Shown: one piece after another, positions 7,043-15,571 of the stretch
Position numbering within the stretch: position 1 is the stretch's first letter
How the letters are laid out: the number at the start of each line of letters is the position of its first letter
Assembly: GCF_001708445.1 (NCBI RefSeq)
Contig: NZ_CP015637.1
Coordinates: 6,077,001-6,141,000, forward strand
Source: Pseudomonas fluorescens
GTDB lineage: Bacteria; Pseudomonadota; Gammaproteobacteria; Pseudomonadales; Pseudomonadaceae
Direction of reading: 5' to 3'
DNA length: 64,000 nt
The notes under the pieces: generated by a model
What the model was told of the DNA's origin: nothing
Databases searched by the model: none
The model's input: only the letters and a program-made list of their open reading frames with translations
Made by a program: the position numbers and the translations under genes

Positions 7043-9148
7043 TCAACGCACGCGAGCGCGCGCCCAGACGAGCACTTCCTCGGCCATCAACGGCTGCGCC
7101 GCCCATGGCCCCTGGATAAATCGGCAACCATTGGCCTTGAGCCACTCGGATTGCTCCTGCGTCTCTACGCCCTCGGCGATCACCAGCACCTCGAAGTGCT
7201 CGCACAATTGGATAATGCTGCGGGCCAGTGCGGCATCCCGCGCCGAACCCGGCAGGCGCGCGACCAGTTGCGGATCAAGCTTGAGGGTGTCGAACTCCAG
7301 GTCGCGCAGGTGAGCCAGGGAACAGTGGCCGCAGCCAAAGTCATCCAGGGCGATACGCACCCCGACCTGACGCAACAACTTGAGCTGCTTGGCAGACTCT
7401 TCAAGATTGCTCATCAGGCTGTCTTCGCTGATTTCCACCTCCAACTGCCGCCCCTGCAACCCATGCCGCTCCAGCACCTGCTGCAGTTGGCTGGACAGCT
7501 GCGGCATATTGAACTGGCTGCTGCTCAGGCTCACGCTCAGCACCAGTTCGTCATCCAAAGCCACCTGCCACATCTGGCGCTGCGCAGCGACCTGCAGGTA
7601 AATCCAGGCACTCAACTGGCTGATCAGCCGGGCCTCCTCCAGCAGCGGTAAAAACAGCCCCGGCGGCACATCACCGACGCTGGGGTGCTGCCAGCGCAAT
7701 AGCGCCTCGACGCCGCGCAAGCGACCGTCCTCCAGGGACACCTGGGGTTGGTACACCAAGGTGAAGTCCTTGTTCTGAATCGCCGTGCGCACGCTGTCTT
7801 CAAGCATCAGCCGCGAACGAGCACGCCCGTTCATTTCCTGATCGTAATAGCGGTACTGCTGACGCCCCGCACGCTTGGCTTCGTACATGGCGATGTCTGC
7901 CGCACGCAGCAGACCGTTCAAGTCAGAACCGCAATCCGGGAAAGTGGCAATGCCGATGCTGACCCCGAGCATCACATCCAACCCGTCGACCTGCTGGCAA
8001 ACAGACACACGCTCAATCAGTTTTTCCGAAATTTTCGCGGCCTGTTCCGGGAACTCCAGCTCCAGCAATGCCGTGAATTCGTCGCCGCCCATGCGTCCGA
8101 GAATGTCGCTGGCGCGCACGCTGCCCTGCAATTGTTCCGACACCCAGCGCAGCACCCGATCGCCAGCGTCATGCCCCAGTGAATCGTTGACCCGTTTGAA
8201 CCCATCCAGGTCCAGGTACAGCAACACCAGCGACCGCTCGACGCGTTCGCCGCGCAACAACGCACTCTCTACTGCTTGATAGAAGCCGCGCCGATTCAGC
8301 AAACCGGTCAGCGGGTCTGTGACGGCCTGAAACTCCAGTTGCTGGTGCAGGTGACGTATTTCGGACATATCCAGCACCGTCACCACCATGGCCTTCTGCT
8401 CAGAGGGCAACGGCGCGCACGACAACGCCACCGGCACCTGTTGGCCGCGGCCTGTGCGCAGGATCGCATCATGCAAGCGCCAGGTTTCGCCCTGGCGGTA
8501 ACCGGCATACATCTGCGAATCCAGCCAGGCAGGTACATGGGGTTTTTGCAGGAAGCCGAGGAACTCCTGGCCTTGCAGTTCCTGGATCGTGGCATTGAGC
8601 AGGCGCGAAATCGCCGGGTTGGCGTACTCGATCACTCCCCCCTCCCCCACCACCAGGATGCCTTCGGCGGCGTTGTCCAACACCGAGGCATTAAAGGCAC
8701 GCGCCGATTCCAGGTCATGACTCAGGCGCTGCAGCGCCCGGCGATTACGCTGGTGCTCCAGCAACGCCTGGACCTTGGGCTTGAGGATATGCGGGTCGAA
8801 CGGTTTGAACAGGTAGTCGATCGCGCCGCTGGCATAGCCCTCGAGCACGGCGGCGGGCGATTGGGCATTGGCACTGAGGAAGATGATTGGCGTCATCCGG
8901 GTGCGCTGGTTGCCGCGCATCAGGCGGGCGACTTCAAAGCCGTCCATGCCGGGCATCATCACATCCAGCAATACCAGATCAACTTCGAGCTGCAGCAGCA
9001 ATTCCAGGGCTTCAAGACCTGAAGCAGCGGTCACCACATGCCAATCATCACGCTGCAAAAGTGCGCGCATGCTGATCAGGTTTTCCGGGTAGTCATCGAC
9101 CACCAGAAGAACCGAACTGCCATCGCCGGGGAGTGGTGCGCATTCCAT
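7043..9148 (-). CDS. Response regulator with REC-PAS-GGDEF-EAL (cyclic-di-GMP)
   Basis: The 701-residue protein has a receiver domain (acidic pair D18/D19, phospho-acceptor D62 in LLDVMMPGMDG, conserved lysine in LFKPFDP near 112), a PAS domain (about 160-260), a GGDEF domain with an intact RMGGDEF active site and an RASD inhibitory site five residues before it, and a C-terminal EAL domain (about 445-700). The EAL domain keeps EALLRW, the E of EVEIS, DDFG, the K of LKLD, AEGVE and the Q of FIQG. However, the metal-binding Asn of the usual V-N-L-S strand is Ser here (LSVSLSSSQF), and loop 6 reads DFGCGHCSL. The cyclase therefore looks active and the phosphodiesterase is doubtful. The start is ATG 9148 (MECAPLPGDG) after AGGAAGAG. 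No partner kinase gene is adjacent. Confidence 0.9.
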   Translation of the reverse strand: MECAPLPGDGSSVLLVVDDYPENLISMRALLQRDDWHVVTAASGLEALELLLQLEVDLVLLDVMMPGMDGFEVARLMRGNQRTRMTPIIFLSANAQSPAAVLEGYASGAIDYLFKPFDPHILKPKVQALLEHQRNRRALQRLSHDLESARAFNASVLDNAAEGILVVGEGGVIEYANPAISRLLNATIQELQGQEFLGFLQKPHVPAWLDSQMYAGYRQGETWRLHDAILRTGRGQQVPVALSCAPLPSEQKAMVVTVLDMSEIRHLHQQLEFQAVTDPLTGLLNRRGFYQAVESALLRGERVERSLVLLYLDLDGFKRVNDSLGHDAGDRVLRWVSEQLQGSVRASDILGRMGGDEFTALLELEFPEQAAKISEKLIERVSVCQQVDGLDVMLGVSIGIATFPDCGSDLNGLLRAADIAMYEAKRAGRQQYRYYDQEMNGRARSRLMLEDSVRTAIQNKDFTLVYQPQVSLEDGRLRGVEALLRWQHPSVGDVPPGLFLPLLEEARLISQLSAWIYLQVAAQRQMWQVALDDELVLSVSLSSSQFNMPQLSSQLQQVLERHGLQGRQLEVEISEDSLMSNLEESAKQLKLLRQVGVRIALDDFGCGHCSLAHLRDLEFDTLKLDPQLVARLPGSARDAALARSIIQLCEHFEVLVIAEGVETQEQSEWLKANGCRFIQGPWAAQPLMAEEVLVWARARVR

Positions 9149-9461
9149 GCTACGTCTCTTCCTAAAGGAGCTGTCCCAGTCACTTCTGACAGAAAACCCG
9201 GACAAACTCTGAGGCATCACTCTAGCCTCGGTTCCCAAAAATCAGAAGTCACCGCGATGCCATCATTGCGCCAAAGCCTGGGAAGCCGACTAACGGTCAG
9301 TGCCTGCAGCCCACGGTTCATGGGCAACATGGCTTTTTGGCATTCCTTTGGCGCCAATAAATTGCCGAGCAATAATTAACAAGCGAGTGACGACCGCCTA
9401 TAAAGAACCTGTCTGGCCCAAGGGCCATAGCCTACACCCCTCTGTAAAAAGGCCTACGCCC
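9149..9461. other. Intergenic region between divergent genes (313 bases)
   Basis: This gap separates the response-regulator gene from the divergent PL7 lyase gene. A weak promoter-like pair for the lyase, TTGGCG (9348-9353) and AATAAT (9371-9376) with a 17-base spacer, can be seen. Nothing else is recognisable: no small gene, repeat or strong hairpin. Confidence 0.4.
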
Positions 9462-10127
9462 ATGATTGATCTTTCCACCTGGAACCTGAGTATTCCGGTC
9501 GGCTCGCCCCCCGCGACCATCGACACCCCGAAGCTGATGAGCGGCTTCAATGACCAATATTTCCAGGCAGAAGGGAGCAATGTGCAATTCTGGACACCCG
9601 TCACCGGCACCCGTACCGAAAACGCTGTCTACCCCCGCAGCGAACTGCGTGAAACCTACGCCGACGGCCGCCTGCGTAACTGGACCTACCCTGACGCCGA
9701 CAACTTCCTGCGCGCCACGCTGACCGTCAACCAGGTACCGTCCACCGGCAAGGTGGTGATCGGCCAGATTCACGCCTATGACAGCCAGAAGCCGCTGATC
9801 AAGCTGGAGTATCAATTCAAGGAAAAAACCCAGACCGGCAACATCGTCGCCAAGGTCCGCATGCGTCCGGATGAGGATGAAAGCCGCGTGATCATCGTGG
9901 CTTCCAATGTGCCGCTGGAAAAAAGCTTCACCTACGTGATCAACCTCAACAAGGCCGGGCTGCTCAGTGTGTACGCCGCCGACAGTGAGTGGAACGAACG
10001 CATCGGTGCGGCGTGGGGCAGCAAACCCCTGTACTTCAAGGCTGGCGCGTATGTTCAGGACAACAGCGGGGATAGCAAGGAAGGCGCACGGGTGACGTTT
10101 GCCAAGCTGGATATCGACCACGAGTGA
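9462..10127 (+). CDS. Polysaccharide lyase family 7 (alginate-lyase-like)
   Basis: The 221-residue protein carries the three PL7 hallmarks in order: RSELRE (residues 57-62), QIH (about 101-103) and YFKAGAYVQ (near 190). These contain the Arg, Gln/His and Tyr of the active site in a beta-jelly-roll fold. Family enzymes cleave alginate or related polyuronates by beta-elimination. The start at ATG 9462 (MIDLSTWNLS, with AAAGG upstream) gives a protein with no signal peptide, and the upstream in-frame extension does not supply one. Short PL7 proteins of this size are known in Pseudomonas. How this one reaches a polymer is unclear. A hairpin with a short T-run lies downstream. Confidence 0.87.
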   Translation: MIDLSTWNLSIPVGSPPATIDTPKLMSGFNDQYFQAEGSNVQFWTPVTGTRTENAVYPRSELRETYADGRLRNWTYPDADNFLRATLTVNQVPSTGKVVIGQIHAYDSQKPLIKLEYQFKEKTQTGNIVAKVRMRPDEDESRVIIVASNVPLEKSFTYVINLNKAGLLSVYAADSEWNERIGAAWGSKPLYFKAGAYVQDNSGDSKEGARVTFAKLDIDHE

Positions 10128-10266
10128 GCGGCGCCTCATTTCGCGTGGGCGTTGCCTGCCTGCGCGAACGCCTTGACGCCCCCCCTTGAGCGCCTCGGCC
10201 TGGCGGACTTCGCCGAGCGCGATCTGAACAATGTGGCCAATACCGCCTTTACTGGCATACACATGC

Positions 10267-10300
10267 GCGGCCGCTCACCAAGAGCGGCCGCCACTTTTCA
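10267..10300 (+). terminator. Hairpin terminator candidate after the PL7 gene
   Basis: A perfect 10-bp stem GCGGCCGCTC/GAGCGGCCGC (10267-10276 with 10282-10291) and a five-base loop are followed by CACTTTTC. The T-run is short and interrupted, and the hairpin is 140 bases past the stop, so it is a moderate candidate. Confidence 0.5.
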
Positions 10301-10318
10301 CGCGACGAGGTTGCCTGT

Positions 10319-10771
10319 CTACTGGGCAGGTAATTTCATCTGAGCTGGGCCCTTTGAATTCTCCAACTCAAAAGCACAGTCCGCGACCTTACTCGTTGCG
10401 CACTCATTATCCTTCCAACCAGAACCTTTAGGCACAGGAGGCAGGACAAACCTCTGGGACAACCTTAGATAGTCATCCTTACCTTTACCACTGTAATTAC
10501 AGATTACATAGTTATAAGGCAACTTTGTTTCGCTGTCCGTTCCCTGCTTGATTGCCGAGCCCATAAACTTGAACCCTTCGACCATCGATTTATTGTCAAT
10601 GGACTGCTCACCCTTCCACCCCTCTTCTTCAGCTGAAAACTGAATGCTCACCGCCGTGATGGTTGAAACCTCGGGGCAAGATAACGGCGCCGCATATGCA
10701 CTCCCCATCAACGCCAACGCGCCAATAGCAGTTAGACACTGAAGCGATTTTATAAGATATGGATGTGACAT
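10319..10771 (-). CDS. Unknown small exported protein
   Basis: This 150-residue protein has a signal peptide (hydrophobic AIGALALMGSAYA, cleavage after AYA near residue 28) and a mature domain of about 120 residues with four cysteines (SCPE, ICNY, NECA, DCAF), which could form two disulphides in the periplasm or outside the cell. I do not recognise the family with confidence; it has some flavour of the small DUF3757-like secreted proteins. The start is taken as ATG 10771 (MSHPYLIKSL) because GAGAGG lies about 11 bases before it; an in-frame GTG at 10783 is too close to that site. Its GC content is visibly lower than its neighbours, and it borders AT-rich DNA, which suggests an accessory gene. 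Confidence 0.7.
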   Translation of the reverse strand: MSHPYLIKSLQCLTAIGALALMGSAYAAPLSCPEVSTITAVSIQFSAEEEGWKGEQSIDNKSMVEGFKFMGSAIKQGTDSETKLPYNYVICNYSGKGKDDYLRLSQRFVLPPVPKGSGWKDNECATSKVADCAFELENSKGPAQMKLPAQ

Positions 10772-11084
10772 AGCCGTGTACACCTCTCTTTAATGAGTGA
10801 CTCCAGCCTAGGCACGATGGCCAACGAGCGATACTGTCAAGGTTGACAGCTTTAAATATAAATTAGAAATAAGCGCCGGTAGTTTAATTGCGTTCAGCAC
10901 GATCACTGTAACGCCTCATGGATTTAATTACAGTTAAACAAGACGGATCTGAATGACACCCGACACTTAACTGAACCAACGGGCGCACCGAGCATTTTGT
11001 CTTATCAACTTGATCAAACTTAAAATGTTCAGCAAAGCATCAAAAAACAACAAAGGGAAAACATTCAGTTCATTTAACTCGGTA
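10772..11084. other. AT-rich intergenic region
   Basis: About 310 bases between the unknown exported-protein gene and the fba terminator are much richer in A and T than the rest of the window. They contain no open frame of note and no clear repeat. The part near 10784-10860 must hold the promoter of the exported-protein gene. The composition points to acquired or non-coding DNA, but no element boundary could be found. Confidence 0.5.
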
Positions 11085-11085
11085 C

Positions 11086-11118
11086 CAAAAAAAGCCCGCA
11101 TCACTGCGGGCTTCTTTT
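11086..11118 (-). terminator. Rho-independent terminator of fba
   Basis: The stem AAGCCCGCA/TGCGGGCTT with loop TCAC is flanked on the minus-strand 3' side by a run of seven T. It lies 13 bases past the fba stop codon. A-rich and T-rich flanks on both sides would let it act in both directions. Confidence 0.88.
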
Positions 11119-11131
11119 TAACGCCTGAGGC

Positions 11132-12196
11132 TTAATTCACCTTAGCGTTCAACTCACCTTTCAGGTAACGCTGGTACATCGCTTCCAACGAGATCGGCTT
11201 GATCTTCGAAGCGTTGCCGGCAGTACCGAACGCTTCATAGCGAGCGATACACACGTCACGCATCGCCGTCACGGTTGCGCCGAAGAATTTACGTGGGTCG
11301 AATTCGCTTGGGTTGGTGGCCATCAGGCGACGCATCGCACCGGTGGACGCCAGGCGCAGGTCGGTGTCGATGTTGACCTTGCGCACGCCGTACTTGATGC
11401 CTTCGACGATTTCTTCAACCGGTACGCCGTAGGTTTCTTTGATGTCGCCGCCGTACTGGTTGATGATCGCCAGCCACTCTTGCGGTACCGAGGAAGAACC
11501 GTGCATCACCAGGTGGGTGTTAGGGATGCGCTTGTGGATTTCCTTGATGCGGTCGATAGCCAGCACGTCGCCGGTTGGCGGCTTGGTGAACTTGTAGGCG
11601 CCGTGGCTGGTGCCGATGGCGATCGCCAGGGCATCCACCTGGGTCTTCTTGACGAAGTCAGCGGCTTCTTCCGGGTCAGTCAGCATCTGGCTGTGATCCA
11701 GCACGCCTTCGGCGCCAATACCGTCTTCTTCACCGGCCATGCCGGTTTCCAGGGAACCCAGGCAGCCCAGCTCGCCTTCAACCGACACGCCGCAGGCGTG
11801 AGCCATGGCCACGGTTTGTTGGGTCACGCGGACGTTGTACTCGTAGTCGGTCGGGGTCTTGCCGTCTTCGCCAAGGGAACCGTCCATCATCACCGAGCTG
11901 AAACCCAGTTGGATGGAGCGCTGGCACACGTCAGGGCTAGTGCCGTGGTCCTGGTGCATGCACACCGGGATGTGCGGGAATTCTTCGATCGCGGCGAGGA
12001 TCAGGTGGCGCAGGAAAGGCGCGCCGGCGTATTTGCGGGCACCGGCCGAAGCCTGGACGATCACAGGGGAGTCGGTCTTGTCAGCGGCTTCCATGATGGC
12101 GCGCATCTGCTCAAGGTTGTTGACGTTAAAAGCTGGGACGCCGTAGCCGAATTCGGCTGCGTGGTCCAGCATTTGACGCATGCTGATAAGTGCCAT
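11132..12196 (-). CDS. fba: Class II fructose-bisphosphate aldolase
   Basis: The 354-residue enzyme of the Calvin-cycle subtype of class II aldolases splits fructose 1,6-bisphosphate into dihydroxyacetone phosphate and glyceraldehyde 3-phosphate, using zinc, in the cytoplasm. Visible features are the N-terminal [20 protein letters not shown], the zinc-binding HQDHGTSPD (from about residue 81), [10 protein letters not shown], the HGSSS phosphate loop and [10 protein letters not shown] near residue 280. It is the last gene of the tkt-epd-pgk-fba group, but a 280-base gap with a REPIN separates it from the lipoprotein genes, so it probably has its own promoter. In pseudomonads, which lack phosphofructokinase, this enzyme runs mainly in the gluconeogenic and pentose-cycle direction. 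A strong terminator follows. Confidence 0.97.
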   Translation of the reverse strand: MALISMRQMLDHAAEFGYGVPAFNVNNLEQMRAIMEAADKTDSPVIVQASAGARKYAGAPFLRHLILAAIEEFPHIPVCMHQDHGTSPDVCQRSIQLGFSSVMMDGSLGEDGKTPTDYEYNVRVTQQTVAMAHACGVSVEGELGCLGSLETGMAGEEDGIGAEGVLDHSQMLTDPEEAADFVKKTQVDALAIAIGTSHGAYKFTKPPTGDVLAIDRIKEIHKRIPNTHLVMHGSSSVPQEWLAIINQYGGDIKETYGVPVEEIVEGIKYGVRKVNIDTDLRLASTGAMRRLMATNPSEFDPRKFFGATVTAMRDVCIARYEAFGTAGNASKIKPISLEAMYQRYLKGELNAKVN

Positions 12197-12351
12197 TGTG
12201 TTGTCTCTCCCGGTCGAGGGTCGTTAATCGTGCAAGCCTGCCGTAGCGGCGGCTGCTATTCAAGTTATTGAAGGTCAGGCTTTGCATACCTGGCCTGCTG
12301 AATCGTTTTTTGTGAGCCGGACTCAACGCCGACATCACTTTGAAACCGTAT

Positions 12352-12447
12352 CAATGTGGGAGGGGGCTTGCCCGCGATGGCGATTTACCTGTCGACATCG
12401 CGGGTGGCTGACCCAACGCTATCGGGGGCAAGCCCCCTCCCACATTG
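12352..12447. repeat. REPIN, type B
   Basis: CAATGTGGGAGGGGGCTTGCC and its inverted partner GGCAAGCCCCCTCCCACATTG lie at the two ends, with inner arms around GCGATGGCG and CGCTATCGG. It lies between the mliC-like gene and fba, both on the minus strand. It is the one complete type B element in the window that is not between convergent genes. Confidence 0.9.
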
Positions 12448-12478
12448 GGATCTCATTAATGTTGAGACCGTGTTCTGT

Positions 12479-12811
12479 TTACTGGGCCTTGCAGCCCCGC
12501 CCGATCAAATCGTCGGTGGCCACCCAGTAAACCAGGCCTTCCTCACCTTTTGTGTGAAACGCCAATTGGTCGTTGCTGTACAGCACGCCCGAGGCGGCAA
12601 CGTCCTGCTTAAGGCGGTAAACCTGGTCGGAACCGCCGAGGCGTACATCCACCTCGCTGTGGGCCTGGTTAGCAAAGCGCCAGTTGACCTCGGCCTTGCT
12701 ATCGCAGGTCCAAGTGGTCCATTTGTCGGCAGACTCTGCCTTGTTGAACATGTTCATGCTGCTGCAACCGGCCAGTAACGCCAGTGTTGCCAGGGCGAAA
12801 ACGCCTTTCAT
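12479..12811 (-). CDS. MliC-family lysozyme-inhibitor-like lipoprotein
   Basis: The 110-residue protein has a lipoprotein signal (ATLALLAGC, lipobox LAGC, cysteine at about residue 16) and a small beta-rich domain starting WTCDSKAEVNW and containing YRLKQDVAASGVLYSN and a C-terminal cysteine, as in the MliC/PliC fold. Known members sit in the outer membrane and block C-type lysozyme. Activity here is inferred from the fold only. The start is ATG 12811; the open frame continues upstream, but the signal peptide fixes the start. It lies 62 bases downstream of another small lipoprotein gene on the same strand. Confidence 0.82.
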   Translation of the reverse strand: MKGVFALATLALLAGCSSMNMFNKAESADKWTTWTCDSKAEVNWRFANQAHSEVDVRLGGSDQVYRLKQDVAASGVLYSNDQLAFHTKGEEGLVYWVATDDLIGRGCKAQ

Positions 12812-12873
12812 TGCCAATCCTCGAACGGCGCCCCAAAAGGCCGCCACTGCTGTCGGTTAGTTGATCAGACCCG

Positions 12874-13101
12874 TCAAGGGCAACCCTGTTCCTGACCGTT
12901 GGGCGCGGAGTCGTATTTCTCCAGGCGTTCATTGCCGATGCGCTTGTTGATCACCGGCATGGTCTCGGCTTGCCAATCGGCCTGATAGCAGCTTTTTTTC
13001 TGCGCTGGCGCGGGCTTGCCAACCTCCGGCGCAGCGTTCGGCGTACTGCCGCAGCCAGCCAACAGGCCCGCTGCGAGCACCAGTGCCAACGACTTGATCA
13101 T
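12874..13101 (-). CDS. Small lipoprotein of unknown function
   Basis: The 75-residue product starts with a lipoprotein signal (VLAAGLLAGCG, cysteine at residue 17), followed by a Pro/Ala linker and a short domain with two cysteines (KSCYQADW and the C-terminal EQGCP). No known domain is recognised. The gene sits between pgk and the mliC-like gene, 29 bases downstream of pgk, and is probably cotranscribed with it. The position pgk-small gene(s)-fba is conserved in Pseudomonas. Confidence 0.78.
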   Translation of the reverse strand: MIKSLALVLAAGLLAGCGSTPNAAPEVGKPAPAQKKSCYQADWQAETMPVINKRIGNERLEKYDSAPNGQEQGCP

Positions 13102-13130
13102 GGGAATGCTCCTTTTCCTGATCGCGCGCC

Positions 13131-14294
13131 TTAGCCTTTGGCCCGGCTTTCCAGGACTTCAACGGCAGGCAGGACCTTGCCTTCAACGAACTCGAGGAAC
13201 GCACCGCCACCGGTAGAAATGTAGGAGATCTGGTCGGCAACGCCATATTTATCGATGGCCGCCAGGGTGTCGCCGCCGCCGGCTATGGAGAATGCCGAGC
13301 TTTCGGCAATCGCCTTGGCCAGCACTTTGGTGCCATTGCCGAACTGATCGAACTCAAACACACCCACCGGGCCGTTCCACAGGATGGTCTGGGAAGCCTT
13401 GAGCAGCTCTGCGAAGTTGGCCGCGGTTTGCGGGCCGATATCCAGGATCATGTCGTCGGCGGCCACATCGTCGATCAGCTTGACGGTCGCTTCGGCGCTT
13501 TCCGCAAATTCCTTGGCCACGACCACGTCCACTGGCAGCGGTACGCTGACCTTGGCAGCGATGGCGCGCGCGGTGTCGAGCAGGTCCGGCTCGTACAGGG
13601 ACTTGCCCACCGGGTGACCCGCGGCCGCCAAGAACGTGTTGGCAATGCCGCCGCCGACGATCAGCTGGTTACAGATCTGGCTGAGGCTATTGAGCACGTC
13701 CAGCTTGGTTGAAACTTTCGAGCCGGCCACGATGGCGGCCATTGGCTGTGCGGGCGCACCCAGGGCCTTGCCCAGCGCGTCCAGTTCAGCAGCCAGCAGA
13801 GGGCCTGCAGCGGCGACCTTGGCAAACTTGGCCACGCCATGGGTCGAACCTTCGGCGCGGTGGGCGGTACCGAAAGCGTCCATCACGAACACGTCGCACA
13901 GGGCCGCGTATTGCTGGGCCAGTTCGTCGCTGTTCTTTTTCTCGCCTTTGTTGAAGCGCACGTTTTCGAACAACACGATGTCGCCAGGCGTGACGTCGAC
14001 GCCCCCCAGGTAGTCAGCCACCAGTGGCACGTCCCGGCCCAGGGCCTTGCTCAGGTAGTCAGCCACAGGCTTGAGGCTGTTTTCGGCGGAGAACTCACCT
14101 TCGGTCGGACGACCCAGGTGGGAGCAGACCATCACGGCCGCACCTTTTTCCAGAGCCAGCTTGATGGTCGGCAGCGAGGCCAGGATTCGCGCATCACTGG
14201 TGACAACACCGTCCTTGACTGGGACGTTGAGGTCTTCGCGAATCAGTACGCGCTTACCTTGCAGATCGAGGTCGGTCATCTTCAACACGGTCAT
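13131..14294 (-). CDS. pgk: Phosphoglycerate kinase
   Basis: The 387-residue cytoplasmic enzyme of glycolysis/gluconeogenesis transfers phosphate between 1,3-bisphosphoglycerate and ADP. The N-terminal [17 protein letters not shown] (residues 14-30), HLGRPTEG, the GTAHRAEGS substrate loop, and the C-terminal nucleotide motif [10 protein letters not shown] plus [10 protein letters not shown] are all present at family length. The start is ATG 14294 ([10 protein letters not shown]); three extra upstream codons are open but not supported. The gene lies 18 bases downstream of epd and is probably in the same transcript. Confidence 0.97.
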   Translation of the reverse strand: MTVLKMTDLDLQGKRVLIREDLNVPVKDGVVTSDARILASLPTIKLALEKGAAVMVCSHLGRPTEGEFSAENSLKPVADYLSKALGRDVPLVADYLGGVDVTPGDIVLFENVRFNKGEKKNSDELAQQYAALCDVFVMDAFGTAHRAEGSTHGVAKFAKVAAAGPLLAAELDALGKALGAPAQPMAAIVAGSKVSTKLDVLNSLSQICNQLIVGGGIANTFLAAAGHPVGKSLYEPDLLDTARAIAAKVSVPLPVDVVVAKEFAESAEATVKLIDDVAADDMILDIGPQTAANFAELLKASQTILWNGPVGVFEFDQFGNGTKVLAKAIAESSAFSIAGGGDTLAAIDKYGVADQISYISTGGGAFLEFVEGKVLPAVEVLESRAKG

Positions 14295-14312
14295 GGGAGG
14301 CAATTCCTGAGG

Positions 14313-15362
14313 CTAAAGTTTTGGAGAGGCTGTTTGCAGATAGTGTTCTGCGACGTCCAGCATACGGTTGGCAAACCCCCATTCGTTGTCGAACCAGGCC
14401 AGGATGTTCACCAGCCTCGGGCCGGAAACGCGGGTCTGGCTGGCATCGACAATCGCCGAATGCGGGTCATGGTTGAAATCACAACTGGCGTGGGGCAACT
14501 CGGTATAGGCCAGAAGGCCCTTGAGCGGGCCGCTGGTGGCGGCGTCACGCAGGATCCGGTTGACCTCCTCGGCATCGGTGTCGCTGACGGTTTGCATGGT
14601 GATGTCCAGGCAGGACACGTTCACCGTCGGCACCCGTACGGCTTTGGCCTGAATTCGCCCGGCAAGTTCCGGCAACAGTCGTTCGATGCCGCGCGCCAGG
14701 CCGGTGGACACCGGAATCACTGACTGGAACGCCGAGCGCGTGCGGCGCAGGTCTTCGTGGTGATAGGCGTCGATCACCGGCTGGTCGTTCATCGCCGAGT
14801 GGATGGTGGTAATCGACACGTAGTCCAGGCCGATCGCCTGATCCAGCAGGCGCAACAGCGGTACGCTGCAGTTGGTGGTGCAGGAGGCATTGGACACCAG
14901 CAACTCATGACCGGTGAGGCAATCCTGGTTGATGCCGTAGACGATGGTGGCGTCGACATCCGCCTCGCTGGCCATCGGCTGGGAAAACAACACTCGCGGG
15001 GCGCCGGCATCGAGAAAACGCTGGCCATCGGCGCGGGTGTTATAGGCACCGGAGCATTCCAGCACCAGGTCGACGCCCAGCGCCGCCCAGTCGATGCCCT
15101 CGGGGGTGGCACTGCGCAACACTTTCACGCAGTCGCCCTTGATATGCAGACAATCGCCTTCGACCCGCACTTCGCCGGGAAAGCGGCCGTGGGTGGAGTC
15201 AAAGCGTGTCAGGTATTCGATACTGGCCATGTCGGCCAGGTCATTGATCGCGACAATTTCAAAACCGGCCGCCGCCCCTCGCTCGAACAGAGCACGCAAG
15301 ACGCAACGACCAATGCGGCCGTAGCCGTTGAGTGCAACTTTGTAGGGACGCGGTTGGGGCAT
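14313..15362 (-). CDS. epd: D-erythrose-4-phosphate dehydrogenase
   Basis: This 349-residue GAPDH-fold enzyme has NGYGRIGRCVLRALFERG (residues 11-28, NAD binding), the catalytic SNASCTTNC around residue 160 and the C-terminal WFDNEWGFANRM. The Epd subfamily, rather than glycolytic GAPDH, is indicated by the GYGRIGRCVLRAL form and by the position between tkt and pgk, as in many gammaproteobacteria. Epd oxidises erythrose 4-phosphate to 4-phosphoerythronate for pyridoxal phosphate synthesis. Some members also act on glyceraldehyde 3-phosphate, so a glycolytic role cannot be excluded. A REPIN lies between it and tkt. Confidence 0.92.
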   Translation of the reverse strand: MPQPRPYKVALNGYGRIGRCVLRALFERGAAAGFEIVAINDLADMASIEYLTRFDSTHGRFPGEVRVEGDCLHIKGDCVKVLRSATPEGIDWAALGVDLVLECSGAYNTRADGQRFLDAGAPRVLFSQPMASEADVDATIVYGINQDCLTGHELLVSNASCTTNCSVPLLRLLDQAIGLDYVSITTIHSAMNDQPVIDAYHHEDLRRTRSAFQSVIPVSTGLARGIERLLPELAGRIQAKAVRVPTVNVSCLDITMQTVSDTDAEEVNRILRDAATSGPLKGLLAYTELPHASCDFNHDPHSAIVDASQTRVSGPRLVNILAWFDNEWGFANRMLDVAEHYLQTASPKL

Positions 15363-15402
15363 GGGGTTCTCGCAGTGGGGGCGACATAAACCATCTAACC
15401 AA

Positions 15403-15502
15403 TGTTGGAGCGAGCTTGCTCGCGAAGATCGTCAACGATAACGCAGCGTTTCTGATGTGACGCGGCGCTCTCTCGTTCTTCGCGAGCAAGCTCGCTCCTA
15501 CA
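15403..15502. repeat. REPIN, type A
   Basis: Inverted units GGAGCGAGCTTGCTCGCGAA and TTCGCGAGCAAGCTCGCTCC lie at either end of 100 bases. It is placed between the tandem minus-strand genes tkt and epd and would be transcribed if the two are one operon. Confidence 0.9.
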
Positions 15503-15571
15503 GAGGGTGCGATGGGCAGTCGCCAACGCACATCTGTGTGCAGCGGCCAAATTGGCCGCCGCGTTCGCGCT

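Noticed and set aside
6999..7205. A 69-codon N-terminal extension of the YgjP-type protease
   Set aside because: It is antisense to the end of the response-regulator gene and Arg/Gly-rich; family similarity starts at ATG 6998.
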